Assembly: GCF_029962835.1 (NCBI RefSeq)
Contig: NC_080584.1
Span: 80,938,862 to 81,002,861 of the forward strand
Direction of reading: 5' to 3'
Source: Magnolia sinica
Taxonomy: Eukaryota > Streptophyta > Magnoliopsida > Magnoliales > Magnoliaceae
DNA length: 64,000 bases
Below the pieces are notes generated by a model that was given only the letters and a program-made list of their open reading frames with translations, did not search any database and was not told the origin of the DNA. The stretch's first letter is position 1. Each line of letters opens with the position of its first letter. The translations under genes and the position numbers were made by a program. Below are positions 1 to 13,400 of this stretch, piece after piece.

Positions 1-437
1 TTATAAATAAGTCCGGTGGCAAATAACGGTGGGCCCCATGAAATTTTTAACGGTAGGCCATTTTCCCTAGGTGTAGTCCACTACTAGTCCAGGTGGGGCC
101 CATACCTATTCTGAATCAAGCGGGGATTTGTGTGGGCCCTTTATCCAGGTCTATGGGACCTAAACAACAGGATGTAATATTATGTGGACCTCATGGCTAG
201 CTGCAAAAGAGAAATGAAGAAGAGAGAGGGGGGGAAGGAGAGAGACGATTGGGGTCGGGCCTTGTCACTAATGGGGCCCACATTTTATATATAATACATA
301 TAGTGGGGGTATGGTAGTTCTGATGCCAAAAAAAAAAAAGATAACGAGTCGAAACTATAACACATTCACCATAATTAGGTCCCACATTAATAGACCTACC
401 ATCTTCGACCACAACACATAACAAGGGGGTGTTCTTA
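1..437. other. Intergenic sequence left of the Athila element
   Basis: I see no gene here. The stretch has several GTGGGCCC-type motifs (for example near 31-40 and 103-112) typical of the MITE arms found across the window, so it is probably worn MITE sequence. It ends at the 5-bp target site of the Athila insertion. Confidence 0.5.
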
Positions 438-442
438 GTGCT

Positions 443-1187
443 TGTTCACTCCCCAAGCATAGGGTTGTGATGAGTAGTAAACTCGGTGAGACCGAGGTCG
501 AATCCCAAGGGACTGATACCCGTACATTATCTGAAACTAAGTCGAACAAGAACTAGATTAAGATGAAATCTAAATTGAATGATTTTTGAGGAATAATAGT
601 GAAATACTAATCTAAAAATTAAGGAATTCAGTGGAAGAAAACTAGGGATTCAGAGGATCCACTTGTAGAGATCAAGGAGATCTTATGCCTGCATCAAGAA
701 TCATGGAAATTAAACTGAACTTACTTGATCTAGTTTTCACGAGATGAAAGGTATATGAATTAGAATGGATTCCATCACCAAACCATGCCTAAAAGACAAA
801 GCAAACAACAGAATTAAACTAATTACCAACCAATCAACAATGCATGAAGGTTAGGAAGGGTGCCGTCATCCGACCATGCCCAGGAGACGATGGTGGACAA
901 AAGGACTTCCTAACGTCATAAACATAAAAAGGAAGGAACATGTTTAAAGCTATCGCAGACCCATTGTAATTTTAGTCACAACAGACCATTTAAAAAAAAC
1001 TAAAAATATTCCCATAATCAGACAAATATCAAGTCAATTCCATGAAAATAAAAAGCATAAGCACAGAGTTCTTCCCATCACGCTACAAGCTTCACCTCTT
1101 AGCCCTAACTAAGAGGTTTAGCCGATCACGGGCATGATTAGGCTAAATCCAAAATAAACAAAAAAGAAGAAGAAAAGAAAAACAATT

Positions 1188-1231
<44 letters not shown>

Positions 1232-2697
1232 TCACGTCCAGCCCCAGCCTTCAATCCCTCCTTTTCTGCCCCCGCTGTCTTGCTCTCTCCCTCTCTTTTA
1301 TAAGCAATGAAGGCAGTAGCTACGTCAGATCCTCCTGGAGTCGGAGAACTTCCTACATGCATTTTCTTTACGCAACGCAGTAGGCGTGCTTTTTCCTTAC
1401 GCAAAGCAACGTGCGTAAGAGAACCTACGCTGGTTGTTTGGTGGGGCCCATTCCTGATATCGGTGGAAGAATCCAAGCCATCCATTAGATGAAGAACGAA
1501 ACATTAGTTAGAAATGACATGGTATGGCTTGCATTCGGTGTGGCCCACAAAGATTTTTCTTGCACCGTTCGTCTTCTTTTAGATGGTTTGAAAACTGATC
1601 TTCATTGTCTTCTAAAATTCGGTCACCTAAGCTTGGATGAGAAGGCACATAGGCTCTTGATAGACGATCCAGATTAAATCGTTGGTGTACGGTGGTGGCC
1701 CACACGATTCATCCGTAGGCTCTGTTGCGAAACAGAACCTGCGCATTCAGCGCTGTGATGGCTGGTGGGTCCCAGATTGACCTCAGAAGGAAAATCCAAT
1801 CTGTTCATTGCGTTCCTCTCAAAAAACTAGTTGGAAAAGGATATTTTTGTATGTCTTTTGGTTCGGCCCACTGAATCTTTTCTTTCACCTTCCATCCTGC
1901 ATTTGATTGCTATTTACACGTGTGTGCACGCATGGGAATAGAAGGACACCTAGGCGGGGGTCCAGCCTCCCCTCTGGACGCGATGGACGGTCCAGATCTT
2001 GTAAACGAATGATGAGTGGGGCCCACTAGTGAAAACCGATGGACGATGGCAGGACGCTGTGTCCGTTTTTTGGTTTGGAGAAGATGGAGTCGGTCAACGT
2101 GTACTGACCGACCTTGAGAATTGTAGTGCACGGCTAGTGCACTTGTCTACTGTGCACACATGATATACATGAGGTCCCTTGAGGATGTTTGTGAGAAATC
2201 TGCTCCGTCCATCTGTATTCTCATCTCATTTAACGCGTTGATACCAATTTTGAAGCATATCTAGATGGCAGGTGGGCCCAAAATCAGAGTTTTAGGGGCT
2301 GATCTGTCCGTTGGGCCACTTCCACAGGGATAGAACAGATGAAATTCGACGTGTACGGTTAATTTATGGTCCCAATCCCATGTATGAAGTTTCGAGCCAA
2401 TCGGATGGCAAAAATCCTGTGATCTTGCATTCTGCGCCAGTTTCGGGCCTTTAACGTGAATGGCTTGATTTTCTTGGATTTCTGGCGTGTAAATTCTTCA
2501 AGCTTGGTCCTCTGGAGTCCGTCCCTTGCTTTTAGTGTCATCAGAGCGTTAAATCCATGCTTTAAGCTCCCTTTTCAGTCCATGCTCGTAAATACACTCT
2601 GCATCACAAACATGATTAAAGCGGGCCATTAAACGGTATCATGTTCGTAAATCCAAGCAATAATTGGGGTCTAATATGCAATATTTGACCCTCAACA
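443..2697 (-). repeat. 3' LTR of the Athila-type element
   Basis: The repeat pairs with 10306-12568 over its whole length. It contains a (CT)n microsatellite at about 1191-1229. The neighbouring internal bases at 2698-2710, read on the minus strand, give a G-rich run fitting a weak polypurine tract. Open frames on either strand within the LTR have no similarity I recognise. Confidence 0.92.
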
Positions 2698-4069
2698 CAA
2701 CCCCCAACTAGCATTTTGCTAGTCCCGAGCAAAATATGCGAAAATTACTTTCAGAACTAAAAGACAATTCCTGTAAACTCGAGTGACTTGTGAACAAATG
2801 GTCAAGATGTGAAAATTCTAAGATTCATGAATGTTGGGCATAATTCTCTCCTAGATTCAAGCATATGGTAACTTCATAATTAAGTTCAAAATATTAGTCT
2901 GTCAATTAGAACAATTCTAAACATTAAATTCCATGGATGTATAGTCTAATCTCGACTTATCAACATTAAGATTCACCTCTCTATTTAAGGATATCATTGG
3001 TAACCAATAAGAGAATTCACGATAACCAAAACTTGCCTCACAGATCATCTTTTCATTTCTCTAGCTTTTGATTTTTTTCATTAAAAGTAATGCCAAGAAG
3101 GGGAATCAAATCCTCACCTACAGGGAGCAAACCTATGATGAAGACTGTACACCTAATTTTTTTTTTCACATATCATTCATAGGGAATTAAATCTACACCT
3201 ATAGGGAGCAAACCTATGGTGTAGACCATTCGCCCAATCCTTTCAATTTCTCAAGTTGGTTCCTTTCAAGCTTTGTGATCACCAAATTAATCCTTCAATA
3301 TCGAATGAACTTAATGTGTAAGCGAGATGTGACATGTAAAATTATGATTCAATCAATATTTAAAACTTCTAATCATGGATTAATAGTTCTAACTTAACTG
3401 TGAAATCTAACAAATAGTTGAATCCAAGAGTCATAAATTCCAACATCACTTATCTTGTAATTCTAAATCCAAGATGGCCGTCAAAATCGCTTTGAATTCA
3501 TACGAAATTCTAGAAAACTTTAAAAATTTTCATAATTTCTGCTCAAGACTAAGAAAACACTGATTAGGAAACCTAATCTCCCACCCCTAACCTAAAATCT
3601 ACATTATCCTCAATGTAAAAGAAATAAGCATGCAATGCACATGGGACAACGAAAATATAAGAGGAGTGATGGAAAGATAGTACCTGGACGAACGAATCAA
3701 GAGGCTTTCCAAAGATATCTACGTAAGAGCGGGTCAGCACAAGAGAGAAACCAACAGAAGTAAAATAAAAATAATAAAAATAAAATCATACCTACACCAC
3801 TTTCGCAGGTGCTCTCGATTGCATTTAGCGTATGCAACAAGCCTTTAAACCCCTAGGTTGCCCCTAGTGAACGAGTTGTAGTCTCGTGAGGGTTTGCAGC
3901 AATGTTACCCACAAACATTTGAACTAACTAACTAAAATAAAATAAAATAAAAGGTTGGGTTGCCTCTTAGGAGCGCTAAGTTTACCATCTATCCTAAAAC
4001 AGCATAAAGGAAACTACCCTAGTCCTATAAAAACAGGAAACCTACCTATACCTCCATCAGACTAAGAGA

Positions 4070-7000
4070 TCAATCCTGGTAAACAGGATCAGTCAGAGGT
4101 ATGGACATGTCTTCTGAATCAAATTTTTCGACAAATGGCTTTAAGCGATGTCCATTTACTTTGAACTCCTTGCCATTGTCAGGATCTCTTATCTTAACGG
4201 CCCCATGAGGATACGCAGTAACCACAATGTAAAGGCCAGTCCAACGAGATCGAAGCTTACCTGGAAAGAGATGTAATCGAGAATTATACAAAAAGACTTT
4301 TTGACCAGGTGTGAATGATTTTCGTAGAATACGTTGGTCATGAAACGCCTTCATTCTGTCCTTGTAAATTCTCGAGTTCTCGTATGCGTCGTTCCGGATT
4401 TCTTCGAGTTCATTCAACTGAAGTTTGCGTAGCGAGCCAGCGTTGTCCAGATTGAAATTCAAATTTTTGATCGCCCAGTACGCTTTATGTTCCAACTCCA
4501 TAGGCAAGTGACAAGCTTTCCCATAAACAAGTCTGAAGGGAGATGTTCCAATAGGGGTCTTAAAAGCAGTACGGTATGCCCATAAGGCATCGGTCAATCG
4601 GATTGACCAATCCTTACGATCAGGGTTAACCGTTTTCTCTAGGACATGTTTGATCTCCCTATTGGAGATCTCAGCTTGCCCACTTGTCTGTGGATGGTAT
4701 GGGGTGCTCACCTTATGAGAGATATCATATTTCTTCATTAAACTCTCGAATGGCCTATTACAAAAGTGTGAGCCCCCATCACTAATGAAGCTCGAGGCGT
4801 TCCGAATCGGGAAAGGATGTTCTCTTTTAAGAATTTAATGACCGTGCGATGGTCATTATTCTGACACGGAATCGCTTCAACCCATTTTGTGACATAGTCT
4901 ACAGCGAGCAAAATATATAGATTTTCAAAAGATTGGGAGAATGGTCCCATGAAATCAATGCCCCAGTAATCAAATGCTTCTATGATAAGGATGGGATTCA
5001 AAGGCATCATATTTCGATGGGACAATGCTCTCAATTTCTGACAACGCTCACAAGCCTTGCAAAACTCATGAGTGTCCCTGAACATAGTGGGCCAATAAAA
5101 GCTACACTGCAAAATCTTGGCTGTTGTCTTTTTAGCAGAAAAGTGACCACCACAGGCCTGTGAGTGACAGAAGGAGATGACACTCTGATGCTCATCGTTT
5201 GGCACACATCTCCTTAGGATCTGGTCTGGGCAATATTTAAACAAATATGGATTGTCCCAGGAAAAGTTGCGCACCTTGGCAAAGAATTTCTTCTTATCTT
5301 GTGCAGTCCACTGTGTCGGTATGGAACCTGTGGCAAGATAATTGGCAATATCAGCGAACCAAGGAAAATGGGAGACTCTGAACAGTTGTTCATCAAGGAA
5401 CATGTCATTTATATGGGCCGCCTCAGGGGAATCAGAGGTATTAAGGCGAGACAGATTCACTACGTTCTCTACTCCCTTTTTATCTTTAATTTCCAAATCA
5501 AATTCTTGGAGTAGAAGGATCCATCGTATCAACCGGGGCTTAGAATCATTCTTAGAAATGAGATACTTAAGTGCCGCATGATCTGTGTAGATAATGATCT
5601 TGGATCCGATCAGGTAGGACCTAAATTTATCCAAAGCGAATACTATGGCTAGGAGTTCCTTTTCCGTAATCGAGTAGTTCACTTGGGCAGAATTTAAAGT
5701 TCTACTTACGTAATGAATGACGTAGGGCCTCTTATCTTTTCTCTGGCCTAGAACTGCTCCAAGAGCATAATTAGAAGCGTCGCACATAAGCTCAAAAGGA
5801 AGGCTCCAATTGAGTGGCTGCATGATAGGTGCAGTGGTTAACATGCCCTTAAGCTTGGTGAAAGCTTCCTGGCATTGCTCCGTCCACTCGTATGGTGCAT
5901 CCTTTTGTAGAATATTACATAAGGGATGAGAGAGGAGACTAAAGTCTTTTATGAATTGTCTGTAAAATCCTGCGTGTCCTAAGAAGGATCGCACATCTCT
6001 GATGTTCTTAGGTGGAGGTAGGTTAGAGATAAGATCGATTTTTACCTTATCTACCTCGATTCCCTTGGACGAGTTGATATGCCCAAGGACAATTCCCTTC
6101 TGAACCATGAAATGGCACTTCTCCCAATTAAGTACCAAGTTCTTTTCTTCACATCTTTTCAATACACATTTAAGACTCTCTAAGCACTCGCTGAAAGATG
6201 AACAAAAAATAGATAAATCGTCTATGAAGACCTCTAGATATTTCCCCACCATGTCAGAAAAGATACTTATCATACATCGTTGAAAGGTGGCAGGGGCATT
6301 ACATAATCCAAATAGCATCCTTCTGTAGGCAAAGGTGCCGTAGGGACATGTAAATGTGGTCTTTTCCAGATCCTCAGGAGCGATTTCAATCTGATTGTAG
6401 CCCGAATACCCGTCAAGGAAACAGTAATAGGAGTGACCAGCTAGCCTTTCCAAGATTTGATCAATGAATGGTAAAGAAAAGTAGTCATTCCTCGTGACGG
6501 TATTCAGCTTCCTGTAGTCAATGCACATTCTCCAACCAGTAGTAACTCTTGTTGGTACGAGTTCATTATTGGCATGGCTACGATGGTGATCCCGGACTTC
6601 TTAGGAACCACCTGAGTTGGACTCACCCATTGACTATCAGATATGGGGTATATAATACCCACATCCAATAGTTTAAGAACCTCGGCCTTAACCACTTTCC
6701 TCATGTTTGGATTTAGTCTACGTTGTAATCGTCGAGCGGTCTTAGCATTATCCTCAAGATATATGTGATGAGTACAAATCGAGGGGTCGATCCCCTTGAG
6801 GTTCGCTATCGTCCATCCAAGGGCTCCCTTATGCTCAATGAGAGTAGATATGAGCGTACTCTCCTGTTCTTTCTCCAGGTGGGCAGAGATCACCACCGGG
6901 TATGTCTCCTCTTGACCTAAATAGACATATTTCAAATCAGAAGACAAAGATTTTAGGTCAAGCTTCAGTAGCTTGAGGTTAGATGGTAGAGGTACTACAT

Positions 7001-7517
7001 CGGTTTGGGGCAACTCTTCAAATTGTGGCCTCCACCGGTTAACTTCAAGTACCGGTGCAGTATCAAGCAAGGCACACGTCTCCCTAATCATGTCATCATC
7101 AAAATCATGGGAGTGGGCCAGGCACATCTCTAGAGGGTCAAAGGATAAGGTCAGAGGTGTCGTATCTTCCACTAAAGAGTCAATCATGTTAATGTCGTGG
7201 AAATCGTCATCATCCTCTAAGTTTCTGCCGTTATTGAAAAAGATGTTTGACTCCAATGTCATATTCCTAAAAGACATAGTCATGACACCATTCTTGCAAT
7301 TGATAATTGCGTTTGAAGTGGCAAGGAATGGGCGACCAAGAATGACGGGAATCTGAGTGCTCATGTTATTGATGGGTTCGGTATCCAGGATGATAAAATC
7401 TACAGGGTAGTAAAATCTATCAACTTGGACCAACACATCCTCAATTATCCCTCTTGGTACACCAACAAAGCGATCAGCAAGTTGTAGTGTGGTTAAGGTG
7501 GGTTTTAATTCACCCAA
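4070..7517 (-). mobile_element. Athila-type pol region (protease end, RT, RNase H, integrase)
   Basis: The minus-strand translation shows a reverse transcriptase start with the CIDYRKLN motif (about 6510-6528), the FIDD active-site variant (about 6220), and RNase H with a [10 protein letters not shown] motif (about 5570-5600). An integrase zinc finger (H and C residues about 5040-5190) is followed by the [11 protein letters not shown] catalytic-core segment (about 4930-4970) and a C-terminal region ending near 4070. The order RT, RNase H, integrase is diagnostic for Ty3/gypsy. It is part of the broken 443-12568 element and is not a host gene. Confidence 0.92.
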
Positions 7518-7535
7518 ACCTAACTGTTTGTATAC

Positions 7536-9274
7536 CTAGTAGGGAATTATATTGACGCTCGCTCCTAAGTAAAGAAGTGCATGATCAATTCGATGGTCCC
7601 CGATTACACATGATATGGTTGGGCTACCGAGATCTTTGAATTTCTGTGGCACGTCTTGCTTTAGGATGACACTCACTTTCTTGGTCAAGAAGATCTTCTT
7701 TTGAATACTCTGCCATCGTTTGGTCGTGCATAGGTCTTTCAGGAATTTGGCATATGAAGGTATCTGTTTTACGGCATCAAGTAGAGGAATGTTGACCTTC
7801 ACTTGTTTCAACACCTCTAGGATATCCTGAGAGTTAGAGAGAGGTTTTGGTGCTACCAACCGTTGGAAAAATAGAGCAACCGGCTTTTCTATAAGTTCCG
7901 GTTCTAATTTTTGTAGGGCATCACTAGATCCATCATTATTGTTCTCTTCCGGTTCTTGAGGCTTTTCAGGCCTAACCGGAAGGATTTTATCAATGATCTT
8001 CCCACTCCTAAGAGTGGTGATGGATTTAGTGTGCTCCATTTGATTTGAAGAGCTGGGATTACTTATCTCGTACTGCGGTTTAGGATTGGAGAGCGGTTGT
8101 GCAGGAAGCATCCCCTTTTCTATAACCGTCATACGTGAATCCATCTTTTGCATAAAGTCTCGCATTACCTGGGTCAGCTCTTATATGGAATTTTGAACCG
8201 GTCTTCTTGAGGTTTCCCCTGATTTGGATTTTGATTGAAGAAACCTTGAGGAGTAGCAGTTTGTCCATTTCTCCAACTAAAGTTTGGATGATTTTTTCAA
8301 CCAGGATTGTACGCATTAGAGGTTGGTCCATTGAAAGGTCTTTGATAATTATTTACGGCATTGGATTGTTCATTCAACACTTCTCGAAAGGCGGGTATCG
8401 TAGGACAATTTTCAGTTGTATGAATGTTGCAATCATAGATGCCGCAAACACTTTCATTAACCTTATCCTTCTTTCCTTCCATGGCCTCAACTTTTCTTAT
8501 GAGCATAGTCACTTTATACTTGAGATCATCCTCTTCTTTCAAGAGATACAATCCACCTTTCTCCTTTAATTGAGTCGGCCTAGACGTGGTGTTCGACTTT
8601 GGGTAATAATCCCATGATTGTGTTTTTTCAGCAAAACTATCGAGGTAATACCATACCTCATCAACATTTTTATTAATGAATTCTCCATTACACATTGTCT
8701 CGACCATTTAGTGCATGGAAGATGTCAGTCCATTGTAGAAAAAATTTGTAATGCGCCACGTTTCAAAGCCGTGTTGTGGGCATGAACTGACCAAATCTTT
8801 GAACCTTTCCCAACATTGGTAAAATGTTTCATGCTCCTTTTGGGTGAAGTTCATGATTGCTTTTCTAAGGGTAATCGTTTTATGATGTGGAAAAATTTTC
8901 TTTATAAATTCCCTTTGCATATCATTCCATGTGCCAATGGATCTAGGACGCAGTGAATGTAACCACGTCTTAGCCTTCTCCTTTAAGGAAAAAGGAAAGA
9001 GTCTCAGCCTGACTGTGTCCTCAGACACATTTTGAAAATATAAAGTGGCTATGATCTCATCAAACTCTTTCAAATGTAAATATGGTTCTTCAGATTCAAG
9101 CCCATGGAACTTATGAAGGAGTTGGATAACCCCTGACTTGATGTCCATATGTCCTGTATTTTCAAGAAAAATCATGCATGAGGGTGTACTCACCCCCGCT
9201 GGTTGTAAATAATCTCGTAAAGTACGTGGTGGGGGTGCTTGATGCACCTCATTCTCATCCTTAATGTCCTCCAC
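7536..9274 (-). mobile_element. Athila-type gag and protease region
   Basis: The minus-strand translation from about 9274 carries the retrotransposon gag domain, with FHGLESEEPYLHLKEF and a W-containing capsid segment, as in Athila-lineage gag. A region with LGASVNIIPY near 7540-7570 matches the aspartic-protease active-site area. Interruptions lie within and between these parts. The stretch from 9275 to 10282 is an AG-rich untranslated leader with no gene. Confidence 0.88.
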
Positions 9275-10282
9275 CCTAGGTTGGGGTAGAAGAGGTTAGT
9301 TTTCAACCATCACTTCAATTAACTCAGGGGATTTTGAGTGGTGTCTAGTCCTGCGATGGATAGTCAACCCTTCAACCAATCCTCCTTCAGTTAAGAGACG
9401 TCGAGTGTTGTCACGGGCCCACTTGGGCATAAAACACTCGCAGCCCTCAATCTAATTCGAAACCTAATCCTAAGAAAGGAAGAGAAAATTTAGAAAGAAA
9501 GAGAGAGTTAGAAAGAAGTTACCAAATTGAAAGCCCTAAGTAACAAATCTTGTAAAAGAAAACAAAATAAGTCAGTTTCTAAAGAAAATGTCTAGAATTA
9601 GAAAATCCTTAAAAAAGAAGATAGAAACAAACCAGTTTCTAAAAGAAGAAATTCCTAAAAGAAAGTGGAAATTTCTAAAATAAATTAGGAAAGCCCTAAA
9701 CTAGAAAGTAAGTTACTAAAAGAGATCTGAAAAATTGAAAGTAGAGAAAGAACTTACCGAATTAGAAATTTCTATCTTAAAGGCCTACAAAATAGGAAAG
9801 TTAGTTTCTAAACAAAAATTCTAAAAATAAATTAGGAAACAAAATTAGATTTTAAAAGAGCCAGAATTAGAAAGTTTCTAAAATAGAAAATCTAAACCTA
9901 AAATTAGAAAGTTTTTAAAAATAAAATAAAGGAAAGATGATTTAGTTTCTAAAAATTAGAAAGAATTTCTAAAAAGGAAAATAACTAACCTAGTTTCTAA
10001 AAACAAAAGAGGAAAGTTTCTAAAAATAAACTATTTCCTAAATATAGGAAAATACTAGAATTAGAAAATTTCTAAAATTCAAACCCTAATTTAAAAATAG
10101 AAAAAGTAGAGGAATTAGAAAGGGATTACCAATTTAGAAGTTTATGTCAGGGTCCTACAAAACAGGAAACAAGTTAGTTCTAGAAATCAAATAGAAATAA
10201 AAATCTAAAACTAAAGTTAATAAAATCCTAATCTTAAACTAATTCTAAACCTAATTAATTTCAGAGAATCGCAACCGTCAAT

Positions 10283-10299
10283 CTCCGGCAATGGCGCCA
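10283..10299 (-). other. Primer-binding site (tRNA-Asp type) of the Athila element
   Basis: Read on the minus strand the bases are TGGCGCCATTGCCGGAG, a few bases inside the 5' LTR. This matches the tRNA-Asp 3'-end complement typical of Athila elements, with small differences. Confidence 0.85.
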
Positions 10300-10305
10300 A
10301 AAACT

Positions 10306-12568
10306 TATTCACTCCCCAAGTATAGGGTTGTGGTGTAGTAATAAACTCGATGAGACCGAGGTCAAATCCCAAGGGACTGAACCTTATACGTAATCTGAAA
10401 ATAAATAGAACTAGAACTAGAAAAAGATGAAATTTAAATCAGGTGGATTTGAGGAATAATGGTAAAATATTAAACTAAAATATGTAGAATTCAAAGGTAG
10501 GAAACTAGGGATTTAGAGGATCCAGTTGTAGAGATCAGGGAGATTTATGCTTGATTCATGAACTCAACTAGACTTCGAGTCTCACCTTTATCTAGTTGGA
10601 AGATATACCACTAAAACACAATCTGAACTTCTTTTGATCTAGTTTTCAAAGAGATGAAAGGTATGAGAATTAGAGTCGATTCTATCACAAAACCATGCCC
10701 ATGAGACAAAGTAAATAACAGAACTAAACTAATTCACAACCAATCAAAAGATACATGAATGTTAAGAAAGATTCCGTCATCCAACCATGTCCAAGGGGCA
10801 ATGGTGAACAACAGGGCTTCCTAATTTCATGACAAAAAAATAAGAGAAAGAAAATACTCAAAGCCATCGCAAATCCATTGTAATTTAAGTCACAACAAAC
10901 CATTAAAAACCGAAAGCATTCCTATTAATTAACTAGAATCAAACGTCAGTTCATAAACATGAATCCAAGACGTAAAATCACCCCATCACACTACAAGCTT
11001 CACCTCTTAGCCCTAGTTAAGAGGTTTAGCCAACCATAGACATGATTAGCAAATCTCTTAAAAAAGGAAAACATACAGCCAAAGCAAAAGGAAAAAAATA
11101 CTCCGTAAGAAAACTGCCCCACGTTCCCAACCTTCTCTCTCTGCTCCACGTTCCCAGCCTCTCTCCCCCCCAGATTTCTCTCCCTCTCTTTCTTTTATAA
11201 GATCAGTAAGGTCGGTCAGATGGTTGCTAGCTGGCGTGAAGTCAGCAGTGGGAGAGAAGTCGGTGGGAATTTTCACATAACCACAGCGAGAACGCACAAT
11301 CTTCTTACGTTTGGATAGGATTTTAGCACAACGAAGATCCGGCAGCATGATCCATTCCATTCATTAAGTTCCTCTTAAAATCCTGAGCCTAGAAAGTGTG
11401 GTATGGATAGTCCCTGTGATGGCCCGCGGGATCTTCCTTGTTACCATTTATCTTATGCTCGAACATGAAGAAGCAATTCTTGGCTCTTCTTTGTAAGATT
11501 TTCATCTATATAATGCTTAGCCAGACAGTTAGAACCTTCTGAACGGTCCGGATCAAGCTTATGGGTCAAGATAGAGGCCCACAAGGTTTTGTTCACCAGT
11601 CAGATTGCGAAACAGAGCCTGCGCAATGATCTTTGGCTGTGGTTGTTGGGGTCATGATCGAGACAGGAGAATAAATCCATTCTGTCCATTGAAATTCCCT
11701 CGAAAAACCATTTGGAAAGGGTTTGTTTGGCTTGGATTAGGTGTGGTCCACCGATCTTTCTGCTCCGCCGTCCATCCTATATTTAACGACTAGGAAAGTG
11801 AGGAAACTTGCATGATGCCAAAAGGAAACCTAGGCGTGGGTTAAACCCCCATTTCGAATGCAATGGACGGTTCAGATCTGCCAAAGGGATGATGGGTGGG
11901 GCCCACTAGCCAAAAATGGCCAGCCTGCGTCCGTCCGTTAGACGCTAGTGTGGAAAGAAGACGGGTCATCCGTCTGTTGACCGCATCGGTCGTCTGGTGC
12001 GGCGCGCACGCGTGTACCCCATGTACACGCGTTGTACATGCGGGGTCCAGTGTGATGTACATGTGGAATCCGTTCCGTCCATTCCCTTCCTCATCCTATT
12101 TAACACGTTGAGACCAAGATTGAAGCATATCCAGATAGCAAGTGGGCCCAAAATCAATGGTTTAAGGTCTGATCTATCCGTTGGGTCACTTCCACAGGGA
12201 TCCAACGGATGAAATTTGACTTGTACGGTTAATGTATGGTTATCAAGCCATGTATGAAGTTTCAAGCCGAGAAGATGGTGGAAACCCTATGATCTTGCAT
12301 TCTGGTTGACTTTCAGGCCACTTGAGCTTCAGTTTCTCGATTTTCTCGAATATCTGGCGTGCAAATCCGTCGATCTTGGTCTCCTAGGGTCCGTCTCATG
12401 CTTTGGTGAATTCAGAGCATCATTCCATGCATTTAGCACCCTTTTTCAGTCCAGGCTCTTAAATATACTCTGCATCACAAATACGATTAAATCGGGTCAT
12501 TTAACAGTATCATGCTTGTAAATCCAGGCAATAATTGGGGTTTAATATGCAATATTTGACCCTCAACA
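10306..12568 (-). repeat. 5' LTR of the Athila-type element
   Basis: The partner of 443-2697, same orientation and length within 10 bp. It carries local insertions and losses relative to its partner, for example no long (CT)n run and an extra segment near 10560-10600. The GTGCT target duplication follows directly at 12569. Confidence 0.92.
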
Positions 12569-12812
12569 GTGCTATCAGTATGGTCCAGCTTATTGGATGA
12601 TGGGACTCACTAGGATGGCTTAAAAAGATGGGGATGGTGGCCTCATAATCCTCACAATGAAAGGTGGGGTCCACCTCCTTTCCTCTTATAATAATAAAAA
12701 AGTAACAAGATGGAACACATTATGTTACATGAGTAATAATCCAAAATATGCACTCCCTATTTCAAGGGCTATGATCTTCCAGATGGTTGAAAGAATGGGC
12801 ATTTTGGATAAG

Positions 12813-13284
12813 AAAATTAGAATGGGAAGAGCTTTATTGACTTTAAGTGTCCTTATGTGTGGGAAAGAGAAAGTGAAGTTTAGGGAACATAGTGGCATTG
12901 CAAATAAATAGGATGGGGGGTACTTTGTTTTTTGAAAAAGCTAAGTAATTATGGTATTTTGAAAAATGAAAAAGGTTATGGGGTAGTCGTGGTCCTTTGT
13001 CATATGTAGGGATAATGGAGTATAATTTCACATGGGGTAGAGAATGCTTATAGAGAATTGGTAAATTAGAACGGGAAGAGCTTTGTTGACTTTAAGTGTC
13101 CTTATGTGTGGGAATGAAAAAGTGTAGTTTAGGGAACGTAGTGGCATTGCAGATGAATAGAATGAAGAGCACTTTGTTTTTTGGAAAAGCTAAGTGATCA
13201 TGATATTTTGAAAAACGAAAAAGGTCATGGGGCAATGGTGGTCCTTTGTCATATGTAGGGATAATGGAATGTAATTTCACATGG
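12813..13284. repeat. 249-bp-period tandem duplication
   Basis: Two direct copies, 12813-13035 and 13062-13284, share long tracts such as TTTAAGTGTCCTTATGTGTG and CCTTTGTCATATGTAGGGAT, with scattered substitutions. Minus-strand frames of 62 and about 80 codons overlap the copies but match nothing I recognise. The flanks 12574-12812 and 13285-13392 show no gene. Confidence 0.85.
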
Positions 13285-13400
13285 TCCACTGCAAGTATGG
13301 TCCATGTCAAGCATATGTAGCATCCCATGTGCATTTGAATATGCGCCGCATATCGATTCATGATACATGGGTCCATAACTTCCAATATAGGTATCGCAAT

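Larger units (their letters stand above)
443..12568 (-). mobile_element. Athila-type Ty3/gypsy LTR retrotransposon, full length but broken
   Basis: A 12.1-kb element with 2.26-kb LTRs at both ends, each starting T(G/A)TTCACTCC and ending CTCAACA on the plus strand. A perfect 5-bp target-site duplication GTGCT lies at 438-442 and 12569-12573. The internal order on the minus strand is gag, protease, reverse transcriptase, RNase H and integrase, which is the Ty3/gypsy order. The primer-binding site is complementary to the tRNA-Asp 3' end, and the long LTRs and the gag sequence are Athila-like. About 1.4 kb without coding signal separates integrase from the 3' LTR, as often in Athila elements; I see no env-like gene. 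The coding region is interrupted about half a dozen times, so it is a fossil. The LTRs differ at very roughly one position in five by eye, suggesting an old insertion. Confidence 0.93.

Noticed and set aside
1186-1485. Open frame rich in Arg-Glu repeats
   Set aside because: It is the translated (CT)n microsatellite within the Athila LTR.
2711-4069. Possible env-like gene between integrase and 3' LTR of the Athila element
   Set aside because: No open frame, transmembrane segment or env-like motif is visible; the space is noncoding.
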